Program-made: the position numbers and the translations under genes | In this document: positions 60,635-64,000 of the stretch, one piece after another | Position numbering within the stretch: the first letter of the stretch is position 1 | Layout of the letters: every line of letters begins with the position of its first letter | Source of the DNA: Thalassovita sp. | Lineage (GTDB): Bacteria > Pseudomonadota > Alphaproteobacteria > Rhodobacterales > Rhodobacteraceae | Length of the DNA: 64,000 nucleotides | Direction: 5' to 3' | Assembly: GCA_029212905.1 (NCBI GenBank) | Contig: JARGPB010000001.1 | Location: forward strand, 124,001 to 188,000 | Notes under the pieces: model-generated | What the model was told of the DNA's origin: nothing | Database searches by the model: none | Seen by the model: the letters and a program-made list of their open reading frames with translations, nothing else

Positions 60635-62083
60635 TCAGCCAATCCGGTAGTTGGGGCTTTCGCGAGTGATCCGCACATCATGCACGTGGCTTTCTTTCAG
60701 CCCTGCACCTGTGATCTTCACGAATTTGCAATTATTACGCATCTCTTCGACAGTGGCACAGCCGGTATAGCCCATGGCCGCACGCAACCCACCAACCAAC
60801 TGATGCACAACCGTTCCAGCCGGACCTTTGTAGGGCACCTGGCCTTCGATCCCTTCGGGAACGAGCTTATCGCTGGCGGCATCCTTCTGGAAATAGCGGT
60901 CGGCCGAGCCGCGCGCCATGGCGCCCAAGGACCCCATCCCACGATAGGATTTGAACGAGCGGCCCTGATACAGGATTACCTCGCCCGGGCTTTCGTCCGT
61001 TCCCGCAATCATCGAGCCGACCATGGCACAGGACGCGCCTGCTGCGATCGCCTTGGCGAAATCACCCGAGAACTTAATGCCGCCATCAGCGATCACCGGG
61101 GTGTCACCCGCCGCACCGGAGCAATCCATGATCGCCGTCAGCTGAGGCACACCGACACCGGCCACCATCCGCGTTGTACAGATCGAACCCGGCCCGATTC
61201 CGACTTTCACTGCGTCGGCCCCCGCGTCGATCAAGGCCTTAGTGGCCTCAGACGTTGCCACGTTACCCGCAATCACCTGCACCTCGTTGGACAGGGATTT
61301 GGCGCGGGTCACGGCCTCGAGCACACCGGCCGAGTGGCCATGCGCCGTGTCCACCACCAGAATATCCACGCCGGCATCCACCAGCGCTTCAGAGCGCTCA
61401 TAGCCGCTATCGCCCACGCCCGTGGCCGCAGCGACGCGCAGACGGCCCAGCCGATCCTTGCAGGCGGTCGGATTCAGCACGGCCATTTCCGTGTCTTTCA
61501 GCGTCAGCAGCCCTGTCAGTTTGCCCTGACCATCATGGACCAGCAGCTTCTCGATCCGGCGCGCGCGCATCAGGCTTTTGGCTTCGTCCAGATCGGCGGG
61601 TTCCGCCAGCATTGCCAGGTTATTGCTGGTCATCATGGCGCTGACGGGAACATCGTCCGACTGTGCAAATCGCATATCACGGTTCGTCAGGATACCGACA
61701 ACCAGACCGCGCTCGTCCACCACAGGGAACCCGGTGAAATTATACCGTTCGACCAGCGCCTTGGCGTCAGCCAAAGTCTGATCCACCCGCAAGGTCACGG
61801 GGTTGTACACGATTCCGGATTCGAACCTTTTCACCCGACGAACTTCGCGGGCCTGTTCTTCTACATTCAGGTTTTTGTGCACGACGCCCATGCCACCGGC
61901 CTGCGCCATGGCGATCGCCATACGCGATTCGGTCACTGTATCCATCGCCGAGCTGAGCAGCGGGATATTGAGCGCAATCGACTTGGTTACGCGCGTTCGC
62001 GTGTCTGCGGTCGAGGGCAGAACACTGGACGCAGCAGGAACCAGAAGAACATCATCGAAGGTAAGGGCCTCACGAATTTCCAT
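60635..62083 (-). CDS. guaB: IMP dehydrogenase
   Basis: 482 residues from MEIREALTFDDVLLVPA, preceded by CGGAG; the upstream extension is not similar to anything. Oxidises IMP to XMP, the first committed step of GTP synthesis. Catalytic domain with two inserted CBS domains (ESGIVYNPVTLRVDQTLADA to about 205), active Cys loop GIGPGSICTTRMVAGVGVPQ near 300, and the flap region YRGMGSLGAMARGSADRYFQ near 405. Ends MRNNCKFVKITGAGLKESHV. Confidence 0.96.
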   Translation of the reverse strand: MEIREALTFDDVLLVPAASSVLPSTADTRTRVTKSIALNIPLLSSAMDTVTESRMAIAMAQAGGMGVVHKNLNVEEQAREVRRVKRFESGIVYNPVTLRVDQTLADAKALVERYNFTGFPVVDERGLVVGILTNRDMRFAQSDDVPVSAMMTSNNLAMLAEPADLDEAKSLMRARRIEKLLVHDGQGKLTGLLTLKDTEMAVLNPTACKDRLGRLRVAAATGVGDSGYERSEALVDAGVDILVVDTAHGHSAGVLEAVTRAKSLSNEVQVIAGNVATSEATKALIDAGADAVKVGIGPGSICTTRMVAGVGVPQLTAIMDCSGAAGDTPVIADGGIKFSGDFAKAIAAGASCAMVGSMIAGTDESPGEVILYQGRSFKSYRGMGSLGAMARGSADRYFQKDAASDKLVPEGIEGQVPYKGPAGTVVHQLVGGLRAAMGYTGCATVEEMRNNCKFVKITGAGLKESHVHDVRITRESPNYRIG

Positions 62084-62258
62084 TTTGGGACTCCGGCAGA
62101 AATGGGATCGGTGTTGGCACGTCCCTATCTCATGCATCCACAAGAAAGGGAAGCCCAAACACACAGGAATTCCTGCATCTGATGCCTCAACGTTCCGCCC
62201 CATATTGCACCCGCCGCGCTGTGGGGCCATGCTCGGATAAAATCAAAGAGAGACACAC

Positions 62259-63215
62259 ATGGCCCACGGATATGAAAGCGGTAGGCTGGACCTGCCCTTT
62301 GTCGGCATTTCAACCTTCGGCAAACGCCCCTATCAGCCTGACTGGGATCAGTTGCAGGCCGATGTCGCGATCCTCGGCGCGCCGTTTGATTTCGGCACGC
62401 AATGGCGGCCCGGTGCCCGGTTCGGCCCCCGCGCCATTCGCGAGGCATCGACCCTGTTCAGCTTCGGTCATGCCGGGGCTTATGACCACGAAGACGACGC
62501 GACCTATCTGCCTGGCTCGGTGCGCATCGTCGATATGGGCGACGCGGATATCATCCATACCGACACCGAACAGTCCCATGCCAATATCGAATCCGCCGTC
62601 CGCGCCGCCCTGCGCGCGGGCGCCCTGCCCGTCACCATCGGCGGAGACCACTCGATCAATATCCCCTGCATCCGTGCCTTCGACGATCAGGGCGATTTTC
62701 ATGTCCTGCAAATCGACGCCCATCTGGATTTCGTCGATGAGCGCCACGGCGTCCGCCATGGCCACGGCAACCCCATGCGCCGCGCAGCAGAACAGCCCTA
62801 TGTCACAGGTCTGACCCAGGTCGGCATCCGCAATGTCTCCTCAACCGCCCGCGAAGGCTACGTTGATGCACGCAAAATGGGCTCTGACATCCTCTCGGTC
62901 CGCCAGTCCCGCAAACTCGGCCCCCAGGCGCTGACCCAACGCATCCCCGCAGGCGCGCGCGTCTACATCACTTTGGACATCGACGCCTTCTGCCCTTCGA
63001 TTGCCCCCGGCACCGGTACGCCCAGCCACGGCGGCTTTCTCTACTACGAGGTCCTCGAACTCCTCCAACAGGTCGCCCGCACCCATGACATCATCGGCAT
63101 CGACCTGGTCGAGGTCGCCCCAGACTATGACCAAACCGGTTCTACTGCCATTCTGGCCGCTCAGATTCTGCTGAACACTTTGGGCTTCATCTTCCATGCG
63201 CGCGGCTTCCGTTAA
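62259..63215 (+). CDS. speB: Agmatinase / ureohydrolase
   Basis: 318 residues, arginase superfamily. Binuclear manganese site is intact: GGDHSINIPCIRAF near 128, QIDAHLDFVDERHG near 150 and TLDIDAFCPSIAPGTGTPSH near 240. The N-terminal GAPFDFGTQWRPGARFGPRA near 46 is usual for agmatinases, which release urea and putrescine from agmatine. Related guanidinobutyrase or guanidinopropionase activity cannot be told apart from sequence. Followed by a repeated intergenic element. Confidence 0.85.
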   Translation: MAHGYESGRLDLPFVGISTFGKRPYQPDWDQLQADVAILGAPFDFGTQWRPGARFGPRAIREASTLFSFGHAGAYDHEDDATYLPGSVRIVDMGDADIIHTDTEQSHANIESAVRAALRAGALPVTIGGDHSINIPCIRAFDDQGDFHVLQIDAHLDFVDERHGVRHGHGNPMRRAAEQPYVTGLTQVGIRNVSSTAREGYVDARKMGSDILSVRQSRKLGPQALTQRIPAGARVYITLDIDAFCPSIAPGTGTPSHGGFLYYEVLELLQQVARTHDIIGIDLVEVAPDYDQTGSTAILAAQILLNTLGFIFHARGFR

Positions 63216-63225
63216 CCTTCACGCG

Positions 63226-63253
63226 CCCCGCTTTCATCTTGCCCAAAATACTC
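63226..63253 (+). repeat. 28-base intergenic repeat, copy 2
   Basis: CCCCGCTTTCATCTTGCC followed by CAAAATACTC, then CCGCCGGAGG. Differs from the copy at 31016-31043 at two adjacent bases. It begins eleven bases after the agmatinase stop. Confidence 0.7.
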
Positions 63254-63392
63254 CCGCCGGAGGCATCCCGCCCCTTGCCTCGGGCGCAACGGGCACGCAT
63301 GACGCGCGTCATTCGCAAAACGCCGCTTCCCGGCTTTTCTTTGCCGCGCCTTGCCCTATGCTCCGCGCAAAAGCGCACAGGACTAATCGAAC

Positions 63393-64000
63393 ATGACTGA
63401 CCCTCTCGTGATATTCACCCCGTCTGGGAAACGCGGCCATTTTCCGGTTGGCACCCCGGTGCTGACAGCCGCCAGACAGCTGGGCGTCGATCTGGATTCT
63501 GTCTGCGGTGGGCGCGGGATTTGCTCAAAGTGCCAGATCACCCCTTCCTTTGGCGAGTTCTCCAAGCACGGCGTCACCGTGGCTGACAATGCTCTGTCCG
63601 ACTGGAACGCGGTCGAGCAACGCTATCAGGACAAACGCGGTCTGAAATCCGGGCGCCGTCTGGGCTGTCAGGCCACGATCCAGGGCGATGTCGTGATCGA
63701 CGTGCCCCCAGAATCCCAGGTCCACAAACAGGTGATCCGCAAAGCTGCAAGCACCCGCGCAATGACCATGGACCCGGCCACGCGGCTCTATTTCGTCGAA
63801 GTCGCCCAGCCCGACATGCATACTCCGACGGGGGACTTCGAGCGGCTCAAGCGGGCCCTGCGGGACCAATGGCAGGTCGCCGATCTGCGCGCGGACGTGT
63901 CGATCCTGTCCAAGCTGCAACCCACCCTGCGCAAAGGCAACTGGCAGGTCACCGTCGCGCTGCACCAGGATCACACCGGCACAGCCCCCCGCCTGATCGA
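63393..64000 (+). CDS. Ferredoxin/ASKHA-domain corrinoid activation protein-like, N-terminal part
   Basis: The gene continues past the window; 202 residues are seen from MTDPLVIFTPSGKRGHFPVG. Residues 1-95 are a 2Fe-2S ferredoxin domain with Cys in VCGGRGICSKCQI (38, 44, 47) and LGCQAT (near 84). The following linker domain (RLYFVEVAQPDMHTPTGDFE and so on) matches the start of RACo/RamA-like proteins, which reactivate corrinoid methyltransferases by ATP-driven reduction. In Phaeobacter a homologue is, as I recall, needed with a split methionine synthase. The ASKHA ATPase part is outside the window. Confidence 0.8.
   Translation, partial: MTDPLVIFTPSGKRGHFPVGTPVLTAARQLGVDLDSVCGGRGICSKCQITPSFGEFSKHGVTVADNALSDWNAVEQRYQDKRGLKSGRRLGCQATIQGDVVIDVPPESQVHKQVIRKAASTRAMTMDPATRLYFVEVAQPDMHTPTGDFERLKRALRDQWQVADLRADVSILSKLQPTLRKGNWQVTVALHQDHTGTAPRLI

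Noticed and set aside
60680..62182. 500-codon frame antisense to guaB
   Set aside because: Mirror of a highly conserved gene; composition is typical of an antisense shadow.
62084..62230. 49-codon N-terminal extension of IMP dehydrogenase
   Set aside because: The internal ATG at 62083 has a ribosome site and the standard GuaB N-terminus; the extension overlaps the leader of the agmatinase side.

Overview
The window is chromosomal DNA from an alphaproteobacterium of the Rhodobacteraceae (Roseobacter group). The basis is high GC, and several gene orders and protein types usual for that group: an iscR-suf operon with an Irr-type iron box, a CckA hybrid kinase, a GTTC-N7-GTTC SOS box at recA, LpxI instead of LpxH, a HemB whose active site carries Asp where the zinc-type enzymes carry Cys, and COX15-type heme A synthase. 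Coding density is high, and most of the window is core housekeeping with short accessory insertions.

Layout. 1-1.2 kb: the end of an MFS transporter and a tRNA-Arg(CCG). 1.3-9.7 kb (minus strand): an iron-sulfur assembly operon in the order iscR, cysteine desulfurase, sufB, ybjQ-like, SAM-fold protein, sufC, sufD, two YIP1-like membrane proteins, sufS. It is read from a promoter whose -10 lies inside a perfect Irr-type palindrome. 9.8-11.4 kb (plus): an alpha/beta hydrolase, a small acidic protein and an HD hydrolase. 11.4-15.4 kb (minus): mfd and a small membrane protein. 15.5-17.2 kb (plus): hemB and a SYLF-domain lipoprotein. 17.5-24.2 kb (plus): three tandem RTX calcium-binding proteins made almost only of nonapeptide repeats. 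24.3-27.4 kb: gyrA and a small secreted protein. 27.5-31.0 kb (minus): an M32 carboxypeptidase, ctaA and trmJ. 31.1 kb: a thiamine-phosphate-synthase-like gene.

31.8-43.8 kb (minus) is the classic envelope cluster, transcribed pyrH-frr-uppS-cdsA-dxr-rseP-(41-aa small protein)-bamA-skp-fabZ-lpxA-lpxI-lpxB. It couples nucleotide supply, ribosome recycling, undecaprenyl and phospholipid precursors, outer-membrane protein assembly and lipid A synthesis. A terminator followed at once by a TTGACA promoter element splits it upstream of bamA. 44-47.7 kb: miaA, an AraC regulator convergent with a di-heme peroxidase, and a lytic transglycosylase. 47.9-52.4 kb: ssb, a small membrane ORF, a GNAT/FemAB-like protein, typA, a VOC protein and a DUF1330 protein. 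52.4-62.1 kb: alaS, recA with an SOS-controlled promoter, an AT-richer sulfotransferase-like gene, cckA, an RsmB-type methyltransferase and guaB. 62.3-64 kb: an agmatinase-like gene and the start of a ferredoxin/ASKHA corrinoid-activator-like gene cut by the window end.

The least ordinary elements are the tandem RTX trio (the repeat regions have few or no basic residues), the IscR without its cysteine triad next to an Irr box, two unannotated-size small membrane proteins (41 and 46 aa), a palindrome built into the recA promoter, and a 28-base intergenic repeat present twice. I found no phage, CRISPR array, complete insertion sequence or rRNA gene.
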